Positions 43,621 to 55,710 of a stretch of 64,000 nucleotides of DNA are shown piece after piece. The position numbers and the translations under genes were made by a program. The stretch is from Ctena decussata (Eukaryota > Mollusca > Bivalvia > Lucinida > Lucinidae), in NCBI GenBank assembly GCA_963989385.1, contig OZ022499.1:47977757-48041756 (forward strand), in the 5' to 3' direction. Under the pieces are notes generated by a model, which was not told the origin of the DNA, searched no databases, and saw only the letters and a list, made by a program, of their open reading frames with translations. How positions within the stretch are numbered: position 1 is the stretch's first letter; each line of letters starts with the position of its first letter.

Positions 43621-44104
43621 ACGTTAATTTGCTGCAGCTTAAGGATGCGAACATTAAATCTTGCTGGTGGTAAGTTATGCTGGGTACCATGTCAAGTTGT
43701 GCAAAAAAACATTTCGGGCTTAAGTCTAAACCGCCGGGGGCTCCAGGGCGTTTGGGCCTCAGAAATAAGAAAAATCGACTTCTTTTTTATCGATGGGTCG
43801 ATTCACATAAAACTTGAGGGGCCTTAGATACATCATATACAGGTTTTTGCATAGTATTTCTTTGCGCCCTTGGGCGGGTATCGAGCCATGAAGACTTAAT
43901 CATTTAATGATTTATGTTGTTTTGTATAAAAACACATGTTATCACTTTAACTCCATCTAAAGTATACAAACGTAACCTCTATAAGGCTCAAGTGTTAATA
44001 TATACTGCAAAGATATAAAGATAAAGATTTTTCATATTTATGACCAATTTTAGACGCATAAGCATGCAATATCATTGTTTTGAAGAATTTCATACTCTCC
44101 TCAT
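43621..44104. other. Non-coding stretch
   Basis: No repeat or gene can be supported. A plus-strand frame covering 43492-43827 begins inside the preceding MITE and is taken as chance. Confidence 0.35.
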
Positions 44105-44370
44105 ATTTCTATTCTATTATATTCTATCCCATAACCTTACTAGGTCGTTGGGTTCAAAACATTCCCTTTCCACCTTGTCCTGTTTTCAGCTGCCCTAGCT
44201 GAGCTGGCAAAATCCATCCATGTCCACTTTTTAATATTGTCCTCCACCTCTTCTTCTGTCTACCCCCTCTTGTTTTTCCTTTCATTGTGCCCTGTAGAAT
44301 GGTCTTTGCTAAACCAGAAGACCTTGAGACGTTCATAAATCCAACTTTTGCTCTCAGTATCGTGTCAACG
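44105..44370 (-). pseudogene. LINE reverse-transcriptase C-terminal fragment, interrupted
   Basis: The minus-strand frame reads SRSSGLAKTILQGTMKGKTR then GGRQKKRWRTI, the common C-terminal block of an endonuclease/reverse-transcriptase family widespread in molluscs (SSGLAKTILQGT, GRQKKRWEDNI). A frameshift follows near 44215, after which ASSARAAENRTRWKGNV continues in the next frame to a stop. At its upstream side the frame (RAKVGFMNVSRSSG) is cut at 44370 by the element at 44371-45110. About 30 bases of related sequence may continue at 45121. Confidence 0.8.
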
Positions 44371-45110
44371 AATTAGGACCATAGCGTCTACTTCCAAAAC
44401 GTCTACTCCCATAACGTCTACTCCCAAAACGTCTACTCCCATTTGGTCTACTGTGCCAAAACTTCTACTCCCATTTGGTCTATTGGGCCAAAATGTATAG
44501 TCTGATTTGGTCTACCCTGTAGTTTTAAATAATGGTTATTCCAGGCTATATTTATGTTACAGAAACATATAATATTGACATCCAAACCAGGAATATCTCC
44601 AGATGGTTTATTTGAAGTACAACCACAAAGAGATGAATAAGGAATATGAACTGTACATTGCTAACTCAAAGCTAACAAAAATTTCAGCAAGTTCTAAGTT
44701 ATATTTTCTTCACACTGGAAACAAAATATGGGCGACCACATATTTCATTGTTTCAACAATTTACAAAGCATTTCCTATAGGAAAAATGTCATATCATATG
44801 ACATGTACATTGTAGGTTCACAAAAACTGCTTGCTGGATGCATCTATATTTATATTCAAAGTCCAAAATCCCATCCTTCATACCCTGTATACTTCTTGAT
44901 GAAATGTTGACCCCTATGGCAATTAGCCCATACACTTATAATATGAAAATGCATAATTACTTTATTTGTGGGCCAATGGAAATAAGGGTTTTAGAACAGT
45001 AGACCAAATGGGAGTAGACGTTTTGGCACAGTAGACCAAATGGGAGTAGACGTTTTGAGAGTAGACTTTTTGGTAGTAGACATTTTGAAATTAGACGTTA
45101 TGGCACTACC
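44371..45110. mobile_element. 740-bp element with GTCTACTCCCA repeat ends and 10-bp target duplication
   Basis: It is flanked by direct repeats CGTGTCAACG (44361-44370 and 45111-45120). The ends are imperfect inverted repeats sharing CCATA-CGTCTA. Inside each end, short units pile up: AACGTCTACTCCCA and TTTGGTCTACTG on the left, AGTAGACCAAATGGGAGTAG on the right. It splits a LINE fragment, so the insertion is secondary. A 70-codon frame (44603-44815) inside is not recognised. The superfamily is unknown. Confidence 0.7.
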
Positions 45111-45696
45111 CGTGTCAACGTACACTACATTTGCTGTGTATGTCTAAATGCAGGAATACAAACATTTAAATCAGTGCCAACATCAAATAAGACTAGCATA
45201 AAAGGATCATATAATATTAAATTTGAACTGAATGTTCTTCAATTTCCCCATTTTTTACAATTATATACAAAAATTGGATTTGCGTAAAGTACGCGGTATA
45301 ATGTTTGACGTCATTTTGTCGCTCATGTATAGCCCACATACCATGTTTTAGGCTGCTTATGCAAGCATTCCACATTTTGACGGCAATAATTCCTTGACAG
45401 TGAAAGGCGGAAACCATAATCAAATAACATACAAAATATCAAGCATTTTACTCTACTGCAAATATATGTCCAAACAATTTGAAATAATAAGGCAAAGTTT
45501 TACCGTGCTCCGCGGTTACGTCGTAAGGTAAATATGACGACCCATAAAGACTATTTTCCGAATGTTGACCGGTAAAATAAATACATCACTGGATAGATGA
45601 AAGGCAAACCTGTATTTACTGCAAATTTAATGGGTCTACTATTAATGATAAAATTTCTACAGCAATGTCCACCTATTTCTTTATCATCCCTCGTAC

Positions 45697-46170
45697 TTCA
45701 GAGTTCATACTTCAGAGTTCAGACTTCTGACCAAACAACGTAAAAGCATACTATAACCAAAATGGCGAATCCCGCACTATTCGAACATCCTAGAAGAATA
45801 AGTGCGAAGTGTGAAGTCCGAAGTCTGAACTCTGAAGTATGAAGTCAGAAGTTTGAAGTCTGAACTCTGAAGTGTGAACTCTGAAGTCTGAACTCTGAAG
45901 TCTGAACTCTGAAGTCTGAACTCTGAACTCTGAAGTCTGAATTCTGAAGTCTGAAGTTATGAAGTCTGAACTCTGAAGTCTGAACTCTGAAGTCTGAAGT
46001 TTGAAGTCTGAACTCTGAAGTCTGAAGTGATGAAGTCTGAAGTGTGAAGTCATGAAGTCAGAAGTGTGAAGTATGAAGTGATGAAGTCTGAACTTTGAAG
46101 TCTGAAGTTATGAAGTATGAACTCTGAAGTGATAAAGTCTGAAGTGTGAAGTGATGAAGTCAGAAGTCCC
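45697..46170. repeat. Minisatellite of GAAGTCTGAACTCT-type units with an inverted leader
   Basis: From about 45803 to 46167, 7-bp words (GAAGTCT, GAACTCT, GAAGTTT, GAAGTGT) are concatenated almost without break. A short stretch on the left (45697-45735) carries the same words in reverse complement (ACTTCAGAGTTC). The 87-codon minus frame (LQTSEFRLQSSDF repeats) is low-complexity translation of the array, not a gene. Confidence 0.9.
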
Positions 46171-46293
46171 TCCAGGGCTTCCATAGTGCAAGGATGTATC
46201 ATGAATAAAGCCATCTATTTTGTCTTTGTTATGTTTAACCTTGTCTTACCCTTAAAACATATTTCATTTTGACACTTTCCGGATCTGTGTGTG

Positions 46294-46388
46294 TATAAAT
46301 AGAGATAAGGTAGCTGCCTTTCCGAATTCTGGCGCAGACCGTACCCCAATTATTCAGCTCAAGTGAGGTTTCTTCATACCTTCTTTGG
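46294..46388 (+). promoter_or_regulatory. Possible TATA promoter and non-coding first exon
   Basis: TATAAATA at 46294-46301 is followed about 30 bp on by a transcript-like segment (46325-46388) that ends in TTTGG|GTAAGT. A TATA box at the right spacing before a segment closed by a consensus donor suggests a 5' untranslated first exon. I could not find its next exon. The peptide gene at 61.8 kb begins with a splice acceptor, but 15 kb is a long intron and the link is only speculative. Confidence 0.3.
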
Positions 46389-49330
46389 GTAAGTCTTTTT
46401 TCCTACTTCGTGTGTGTTTATTAATTATTTATTTATTTGTTTTACGTATAAATTTATTTATCTATTCATTTATTTATTGCAAGTGATGAAAATTTAAGAG
46501 CCAAACACTAGCATTAAAAGGTAGAAAGAAAAAGAGATATTTTAACATTACGAAAGGTTTGTCGAGAGCTGTTTTAAAACTGAAAGCATTTTTGTTTTGC
46601 TTTTGTTTACACTACGCGGTTAAACATGTAGTTGTCTTTGGCATACATGTAGAACATAATTAAATCACCGAAAAAAAAGTCAGATATGAACATGATTATG
46701 ATTGTATGTCAGCCTCTTGCCACTGAGAATCATCGAACAATAAAACAGATGTAATGTAAAATGGTTTGTGAAACTAATTGATATACAATACGATAGACAC
46801 GAATGACATAGGCCGAATTTCCATTGAATTTTGCCATATTAATGGTCGGCATAACGGTCTCAAATTTTTAGCAGAAAGGCCGATTTCTTCTTCTTCTTTT
46901 TCTTCTTTTCCTTCTTCTTCTTCTTCTTATTATAACAGCTTGCTGTTATTATTATTATTATAATTATTATTGTTATCACTAAAGGACGGGTTACACTTTG
47001 GCCGTTTTTGTGCCCATGGCCGATCCTGATGAAATTTATGTTTATAAAAGCTTGGCATGTGGCAGTTTATAAAAGCACGTTTTTAAGTTTGCGGTTTCAT
47101 AAATAATCACGTGACTTCCGGTTTATTGCATATGGGGTGCTGAACGGGGTACACTAACTACCTGCGGTTTTTCGATATAATCAGCAATTCCGCTGACATA
47201 TCAGCCCTCCAAACTGACAGATATAATACTTTTGGTCCTTATCCACAGTCTAAAAGAGATATTTTCGCTCAAACCTTCTAGTAAGGAGAAATTGTATTTG
47301 AATTTATACGAAACCTTAGAACAGTAGATTTTACAAGTGTTTATTAACACAATAATAAGCATTAAAGCGTTTGCTTTTGTGAAAATAATGAAACAAATGA
47401 ACAGAAAGTCGATTTTTACCGACCAATACTGTTAAGCAAATTTATTTTTGGCGAAACGCTTTCGCACGCTTGTGTTCTGGCGAGTGTGTGAAAAAGGACC
47501 TCAATCTTCTTCTTTTCTTAAGCATTATTCACTATTTATACATATAATGAAAGCTTCATCATATCAAATATTAATCACGTATGAAATATTACGCATTTAC
47601 GGATGCTACACTGATACAGATGTTTAAAATATTAGACAAAATCAGTGAACCAAGCAACATAGGTCACAGGGACCTACATGTAGTACCAAGTGAGACGCAG
47701 CGCTGAAGTGACTTACTATTCCAAGTCCGATGAAGATTCAATTAAATATTAGTTCGAAATAAAACAGTAATTCAACGCAGCATGAACTACAAGTCACAAT
47801 GACCTACAACTAGAATGACGTCATTTGCAAAGTCTGACTGAACCATTGTTTTAGTATGATGCATATATAATGTTGAATATATAAGGAAAAGAACAGAGGA
47901 CTTTTCAATATATGTCACAGTAGCCTACAATCAGTATGAGGATATTTTTTTTGCATCGTTTGACTTTCCAAGTATTTGTAATTATGTTTCGAATTCATAA
48001 ACTGTGTTGAGATATAAGTGAAAATCCTGGTGTATAAAGTTCAAGGACTCAGTGTGCATGGATGCTTTGCAGGTCCTACATTTTAAGGATATGATTTGAT
48101 CAAATATCAGCACTGCTACCCCAATGATATCAAAAGAGGTATGGAAAAATCTCATCCAAGTAACTTTCCATACAAAGTTAGTGGACCAAAATTCAAGGTC
48201 ACAGAATTTTACAATGCATCAGCTTCCGGCAGAGGGATACATCATCTGACCACGTCGCCACATCATAACATCAGAGGTTATATCACAGCATGATGATGGA
48301 GGACATTCAGTCTAATGCCTTACATACGCACATAACACCCTACCTATACGCGTGCATAGCGCTGCGCCCCCTCCCCGACTCCCCCACCCCCAACCACACA
48401 GAATCCTTGGTGGGGGCATTAGGGACACATACTACATAGATGAACATTTTGAAAAAGATGTGTTGTGTCGAATAATGCCTCTATTTTCTATCAATTACAA
48501 AATATACTGATGTGATTTTGATGTAAATCCTTTAGTCCTAGTGTTGGATACATGAAAATTTACCCAAAAAGTTTATTTTTCGTTTACTCCTACCCTCGTA
48601 ACCACTGTAATATAACCTGATTATGATGAATATGTATATGAGGAATAATTGTGTGTAAAAATTGTAGTGGTTACGAAGGTAGGATGAAGTGAAATTTGGA
48701 TGCATAGTAGACGTTGTTAGTTCAAATTCCCATACGCTCAATGTTAAATGTTGCAGACAGTACATGTATGTAACCGCAAAATTAACCTAAAAGGCATTAA
48801 AATATTAGAAAATGAAATCGTACAGAATAAACTAGAAACATACAGCAAGCATTTCTGCATGTTTTTGTGGTTATCTGCCTACCTTCGAAAATCGGCCTTT
48901 TCAGTGGGCACATTGCAATAGTAAAGTGTAACTCGTCCTTTTATTTTAGAAAACAAATCTTAAAAAGTGATTTATTTGGAGTTTAGGTGAAGCAGATATT
49001 ACTGCTAGCGCTGAGCACAAGTTATTAAGATATGCTTACAGCTAACTGACGCCCACTGATGCATGCTTATTGCTGAAACAAGGTCTGTTAAAGTGAACAT
49101 TTAAATTTCGATCATAACAAATAAAATCTCATAATCTTTGCTCATTATATTCAAATTCTCCCGACCATTTTTTCTGGCGTGCGCATAATTCCGCCAACAA
49201 GACATCTCCAATGAACGGGACAGAGATAAAAGAAAAAGGATAGAAGAGTGAAAATAGAAGATTGTCCCACATTTGCATATATAGCCTAAGATAGGCCCTC
49301 CGCTCTTATAAGAAACTTCTGAATATAACA
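46389..49330. other. Long non-coding stretch
   Basis: Contains (TTC)n and (ATT)n microsatellites at about 46887-46975, three loosely similar GTCACAGGGACCTAC / GTCACAATGACCTAC / GTCACAGTAGCCTAC blocks at 47664, 47796 and 47915 that look like an old tandem array, and a small plus-strand frame at 48096-48293 of unknown origin. No gene is supported. Confidence 0.4.
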
Positions 49331-52300
49331 ATACATCATGAGTGTCCATGTAGGATAGGGACATCTCACCCGAGGGGTCGGAATTTCAACCAGGGACGAG
49401 GCTTGCCGAGTCCCTGGTTGAAATTCCTACCCCGAGAGGGCGAAAAATTCCGACCCCAGAGGGCGAAAACAAAATGCAACTTAGCCTGTCACGTCACGCG
49501 CGTCATGTCTGTTAGCGACGTGTTATAACCGTTTTAGTTATGTCATTAAATTGAGTGACGTCACAAACCTATGATCAGCAATCAAACGTCATCCGACATG
49601 CTTGCGTGTCAATTGTGTTCATTTGAAATTAAAATATTAGTCAAAAATTGAAAAAGTCTGGTTGCTTATATAAGAAAGATGTTGCCAGGTGTAAGATTAT
49701 AACAATTCATCATGAGTGTCCATGTAGGATAGGGAAATCTCTACCGAGGGGTCGGAATTTCAACCAGGGACGAGGCTTGACGAGGGTGAGATTTCCGTAT
49801 CCTACATGGACTGGCTCATGATGGATTATTTTTCTCCCACTGTTAGCGCATTTTAAACCTTAGTCGGATTAGGCTTCAGAACAGGAAAATTTTAACTTTT
49901 TAACCAGTGATCTAAAGTAAATTTTGAGCAGCCCAGTGTGTTTATCGGGTCCTGAAATGGTTGTAAACACAGTTTGCACCTTAAAAAATAGACGGAAAAC
50001 ACGATATATTGACTATTTTATCTTCCAGAGGGCGAAAACAAAATGCAACTAAGCCTCTCACGTCACGCACGTCAAGTTTGCTGGCGACGTTTTATAACCG
50101 GTTTTAGTGACGTCATTGAAATTCATTGACGTCAAAAACCTATGATCTGCTATCAAACGTCATCCGACATGCTTGCGTGTCCATTTTGTTAATTTAAAAT
50201 TGAAATATTAGTCCAAACCGTCCGAGGGCTGAGATCAGGGATGGCATCAAAACAACCGTGTTATGATCTTTTTATCATATACTTTTTTTTATAGAAATTG
50301 CAGTTGTGTAAGAAATGGTGCATTTTTTTGTTCGAATAAGATATGTCTGTTTTTCTCTTTTATTTGATGAAATAACAGGAAGATGGTCGAGTCGGAGGAT
50401 CATGGATGGTGAGCGCCATTTTTCTTTCAGCTGGAAGTCAACTGAGTATAAAATCAAGGAACCACAACAAAATTGTAAGGTATTTTAATCGTAAATTGCT
50501 CACATTACAAAATAAAACTTACCGAGAATGATTTTCTGGTGTTAGTACACAGTCTCTGCATATCCACTTCCACCCAGTCGACGTGCGGAAATAAAAATGG
50601 CGTCAAACGGCTTCTAGCCTGCTGAATTGTTTTGATGACGTCACCGACAATACTTTACGTTAGCGCATAATTTGAGGGCCGATACCAGGGCCGAGATTTT
50701 TCTGTCCCGCTCTACACGTGAGGTGATCTCGGCCCTACACATGACTTTTGGACAACAGGGCTGGACAGCGCTTTTTGACGGGGTTATAATGGCTGGGCCA
50801 AATTACTAAGATCAAGGGCAATACTAGTAAAAGTATATGATAAAGGGAAAACTCACCCTCGGGGTCGGAATTTCAACCAGGGACGAGCCTCGTGCCTGGT
50901 TGAAATTCCGACCCCGAGGGTGAGATTTCCCTATCCTACATGGACACTCATGATGGATTGTTATATTCTCCCACCTTTGCCTATATAAGATAGACTCTCA
51001 GCTCATATAAGAAATTTCTATCTTATACCTGGCAACATCTTTCTTATATTAGCAACCATACTTTTTCATTTTTTGACAAATATTTTAATTTCAAATGAAC
51101 AAAATGGACACGCAAGCATGTCGGATGACGTTTGATAGCAGATCATGGGTTTGTGACGTCACTCAATTTTAATGACGTCATTAAAACCGGTGAAAAAACG
51201 TCGCAAGCAAACTTGACGCGTGTGACGTGAGAGGCTAAGTTGCATTTTGTTTTCGCCCTCTGGAAGATAAAATAGTCCACATATCGTGTTTTCCGTCTAA
51301 TTTTGAGGTGCAAACTGTGTTTGTACACCCATTTTACGACCCGATAAACACACTGGGCTGCTCCAAATTTACTTCAAATCATTGGTTAAAAAGTTAGAAT
51401 TTTCCTGTTCTGAAGCCTAATCCGACTTAAGGTTTAAAATCCGCTTACAGTGGGAGATAAATAATCCATCATGAGCCAGTCCATATAGGATAGGTAAATC
51501 TCACCCTCGGTGTCGGAATTTAAACCAGGGACTCGGCAAGCCTCGTCCCTGGTTGAAATTCCGACCCCTCGGGTGAGATTTCCCTTTCCTACATGGACAC
51601 TCATGATGGATTGTTATATTCTTATATGAGCTGAGAGCCTATCTTATATAGGCAAAGGTGGGAGAAAGAAGTTTCTTATATGAGCTGAGAGCCTATCTTA
51701 TATATGCAAAGGTGGGAGAATATAACAATCCATCATGAGTGTCCATGTAGGATAGGGAAATCTCACCCGAGGGGTCGGAATTTCAACCAGGGACGAGGCT
51801 TGCCGTGTCCCTGGTTGAAATTCCGACCCCGAGGGTGAGATTTACCTATCCTACATGGACTGGCTCATGATGGATTATTTTTCTCCCACTGTTAGTGGAT
51901 TTTAAACCTAAAGCCGGATTAGACTTCAGAACAGGAAAATTCTTACTTTTTAACCAATGATCTGAAGTAAATTTTGACCAGCCCAGTGTGTTTATCGGGT
52001 CCTACAATGGGTGTAAACACAGTTTGCACCTCAAAATTAGATGGAAAACACGATATGTGGACTATTTTATCTTCCAGAGGGCGAAAACAAAATGGAACTT
52101 AGCCTCTCACGTCACGCGCGTCAAGTATGCTAGCGACGTTTTTAACCGGTTTTAGTGACGTCATCAAAATTGAGTGACGTCACAAACCCGTGATCTGCTA
52201 TCAAACGTCATCCGACATGCTTGCGTGTCCATTTTGTTCATTTAAAATTAAAATATTAGTCAAAAAATGAAAAAGTCTAGTTGCTAATATAAGAAAGATG

Positions 52301-53517
52301 TTGCCAGGTATAAGATAGAAATTTCTTATATGAGCTGAGAGCCTATCTTATATAGGCAAAGGTGGGAGAAAGAAGTTTCTTATATGAGCTGAGAGCCCAT
52401 CTTATATATGCAAAGGTGGGAGAAAGAAGTTTCTTATATGAGCTGAGGGCCTATCTTATATATTCAAAGGTGGGAGAAATCTTACACCTGTCAACCTGTT
52501 TTGGATATCTTGATGACACTCTATAGCAATATGCATTAGCTTAATACTGTGTGTTGAGTATGGGAATAGTTGCTTCCGCTTACTTAATTTTGAAATTAGT
52601 ATTTACAGGCTGTTCTTGTGCACACATTATTACCTGTTTGTGGCTGATTGTCAGGGATATAAATCTTCCCAAGGTACTGACTGGGCCCAAACTCACTCCA
52701 AAACGGGCGTATATTGCCCCGCTTGTGGAGCTCTTGTTGACTAATATTTTAATTTTAAATGAACAAATTGGACACGCAAGCATATCGGATGACGTTTGAT
52801 AGCAGATCATAGGTTTGTGACGTCACTCAATTTTAATGACGTCTATAAAACCGATTATAAAACGATGCTAGCAAACTTGACGCGCGTGACGTGAGAGGCT
52901 AAGTTGCATTTTGTTTTCGCCCTATGGAAGATAAAAGTCCACATATCGTGTTTTCCGTATATTTTAAGGTACAAACTGCGTTTACATCCATTTTAGGGCC
53001 CAATTAACTCACTGAGCTGCTCAAAATTAACTTGAGATCTTTGGTTAAAAAAATTAAAATTTTCCTGTTCCGAAGCCTACTCTGACTTGAGGTTTAAAAT
53101 CCGCTAACACTGGGAGAAAAATAATCCATCATGAGCCAGTCCATGTAGGATAGGAAAATGTCACCCTCGGGGTTGGAATTTCAACCAGGGACTCGGCAAG
53201 CCTCGCCCCTGGTTGAAATTCATACCCCTCAGGTGAGATTTCCCTATCCTACATGGACACTCATGATGGATTGTTATAATCTTACACCTGGCAACATCTT
53301 TCTCATATTAGCAACCAGACTTTTTTCAATTTTTGACTATGATTTTAATTTTAAATGAACAAAATGGACACATGTCGGATGAGGTTTGATAGCAGATCAC
53401 AGCTTTGTGACGTCACTCAATTTTGATATAAGGCAAGCCTCGTCCCTGGTTGAAATTCCGACCCCTCGATCGGGATTTCCCTATCCTACATGTACACTCA
53501 TGATGGATTGTTATAAT
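49331..53517. mobile_element. Cluster of large foldback units in both orientations
   Basis: A long palindromic junction (ATCATGAGTGTCCATGTAGG, GGTCGGAATTTCAACCAGGG, GACGAGGC, then mirrored) occurs at about 49331-49440, 49705-49830, 50848-50960, 51467-51620, 51720-51880, 53120-53285 and 53430-53517. Between junctions lies an arm of about 400-450 bp (GAGGGCGAAAACAAAATGCA, CACGTCACGCGCGTCA, ATCCGACATGCTTGCGTGTC) in forward orientation at 49440-49690, 49830-50215 and 51890-52320, and reversed at 50985-51465, 52740-53120 and 53285-53430. Non-repeat fillers are at 50215-50845 and 52485-52740. A sub-unit, CTTATATGAGCTGAGAGCC followed by AAAGGTGGGAGAA, is in tandem at 51615-51720 and 52318-52482. No transposase frame is visible. 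Confidence 0.8.
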
Positions 53518-53626
53518 CTCGCATACAGCGTCACAGGCCCACGCCTGATTTAAGACACTGTCGAACCTTCGCTTTACTCTTGCATCTCTGATCCAGTTGG
53601 TCGGCTATTGTTGTTTTCTTAACTTT

Positions 53627-53628
<2 letters not shown>

Positions 53629-53661
<33 letters not shown>
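53629..53661. repeat. (TC)n microsatellite
   Basis: An uninterrupted TC run of about 16 units. Confidence 0.95.
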
Positions 53662-53667
<6 letters not shown>

Positions 53668-53800
53668 TAAACTGATGAAGGCGAAAAGTTGACATTGATT
53701 TTCAAGCAGGCCAGATCTCACTGAGAAATAAGTCTCTCTTAAATTTTGCCCTTCTAAAAGCGGCTTCCCATAAAATTTTTCAAGTCTTATATATACTCAA

Positions 53801-55146
53801 CAAGAGCTGTCGCCTGACAGCATAGCTCGCCTGAATTGGTGCTTGCCCATCACTAAGCCGCTATGGTGGTGTGGACTGCTATGCATAAAACTTCATGCAA
53901 GCATGTCCATAATGAAAACACATTTATAAACAAAAGCTATCTCAGAAATAAGTCTTAACATAAAATTAGAATAAAAAAAAATGAAATGAAATTTCAAAGT
54001 CCATGAGCTTGAGGTAAAAAAAACAACTGACGGGTGGGGGTTGGGGGGAGGGGGGGGGGAGGGGGGGGGCTATGTGGACTGCTATGCATAAAACTTCATG
54101 CAAGCATGTCCATAATGAAAACACAAAAGCTATCTCAGAAATAAGTCTTAAAATAAAATTAAAATAAAAAAATGAAATGAAATTTCAAAGTCCCTGAGCT
54201 TGAGGTAAAAAAAACTGACGGGTAGGGGGGGGGGGGGGGGGCGGGCGGCGCTAATATGTATCAAAACCCTGAACCATTATCTAACATCAGCCCAAGTATT
54301 AGTATCAACTGAGTCCATCATCGTGGCACTGTGAAATTATGTCTTCATAAATATAAAACTTTAACCAAAATCTTTAAAACAAAATTCTAAGTCGATGACC
54401 TAGACTTCAAGGTCACCCAGTGGGGTAAGTATAAGGTGTTTTGTAAAAACTCAAAAAAGAGTCTAACACCAGTTCAAGTATAAACTAAATCTCTGCAAAG
54501 CATTATGAATCAGTATGCAATTACAAAACTTTAAAAAAGACAAAAATTTCCTAAGTCCCTGACCTTGACATCAAGATCACTGAGCGGGGTTGGGGTAGTA
54601 CTCTCTAGATCTAACTACAGTGCAAATATAAAAAGAATTCATCTCTGGGTTCAGGAGATATGTGTCTTTAAAAAACTTTAACCAAAACATCCAATCAATA
54701 AAAAGACAATATTCTAAGTCCATGACCTTGACATCAAGGTCACAGAGGGGGGTGGGGGTAGTACCTTCGAAAACTTTAGACCAATATCTAACTTTAGTGC
54801 AAGTATCAAAGGAATCCATCCATGGGTTCATGAGATATTGGGCTTTATAACACTTTAACCAAAACATCCAGTCCAAAAAAAAACACCAATTTTCTAAGTC
54901 CATGACCTTGACATCAAGGTCAGAGAGTGGGGTGGGGGTGGTACCCTGTTAAACCTTAGACCAATATCTAGCTACAGTGCAAGTATCAAAAGAATCCATC
55001 CATGGGTTAAGGAGATATAGGTCTTTAAAAAACTTTAACCAAAACATCCAATTCGGACGCCGACACGGACGCGGACGCGGACGCGGACGCCGACGCCGTG
55101 GTGACAACAATAGCTCTTCCTGAACTTTCGTTCAGGCGAGCTAAAA
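53801..55146 (+). mobile_element. Helentron-like element, CAAGAGCTGTCGCCTGACAG family
   Basis: The left end, CAAGAGCTGTCGCCTGACAG with AGCTCGCCTGAA, and the right end, AATAGCTCTTCCTGAACTTT followed by GTTCAGGCGAGCT, contain mirrored AGAGCT and AGGCGAGCT words. A (GGACGC)n run at about 55052-55098 is near the right end. The core has two copies of a roughly 200-bp block (53871, 54071, with G-runs) and units marked CTAAGTCCATGACCTTGACA at about 54390, 54548, 54714 and 54894, spaced about 159, 166 and 180 bp. No protein is encoded. Confidence 0.7.
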
Positions 55147-55150
55147 AAGC

Positions 55151-55710
55151 TATTAAAGGGTCAAACTTTTATCCTACGATTTCTGGAACATTTCAAACAT
55201 TTGGTAAAATAAATCATTTCTACCTTCCACTTTATTCATTTTGCAAGTTTTTTACACATGAAGTTTGAAACTATAGCCTTTATCTTGACCAAGTCCAGAC
55301 TTCAATTCACGCTACCCTAAAAATCAAAGCTGTCATAAGTCCATAAGGAGCAATTTCACCAAAATTTTCGATTTTGCCAGTTCATAAATTTTTGAAAAAT
55401 TCCTCGATAGTCATCAAATTTAATCATTTTTAAGGTCAGCAAGCTATAAGAAGTTTAAAACTCATAGCAATTTTAGAAGTTATGCCCGACCAAACTGACA
55501 CACTATCAATTCTCTATGGGAATCCAAACCACTTTCATTTTAGGGGTAGTTTGACTTAAAGCTTGGACTTGGTCAAGACAAAAGCTATAGGATCAAGCTT
55601 CGTGTGTATAAAACTTGCAAAATGAATAAAATGGAAGGTAGAAATGATTTATTTTACCAAATGTTTGAGATGTTCCAGAAATCGCAGGGTAAAAGTTTGA
55701 CCCTTTAATA
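55151..55710. mobile_element. 560-bp element with long terminal inverted repeats
   Basis: TATTAAAGGGTCAAACTTTT at the left, mirrored by AAAAGTTTGACCCTTTAATA at the right, with pairing continuing about 150 bp (TTTCTGGAACATTTCAAACA; TTTGGTAAAATAAATCATTT; CTTGACCAAGTCC). The interior is non-coding. Confidence 0.8.

Noticed and set aside
45790..46053. Minus-strand frame with LQTSEFRLQSSDF repeats
   Set aside because: It is a direct translation of the 7-bp minisatellite.
48096..48293. Possible exon on the plus strand
   Set aside because: Some protein-like residues (NFPYKVSGPKFKVTEFYN), but no splice sites fit both sides and no family is recognised.
49331..53517. CRISPR-like array of repeats and spacers
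   Set aside because: Units are hundreds of bases long, alternate in orientation and are palindromic. The genome is eukaryotic. It is a foldback transposon cluster.
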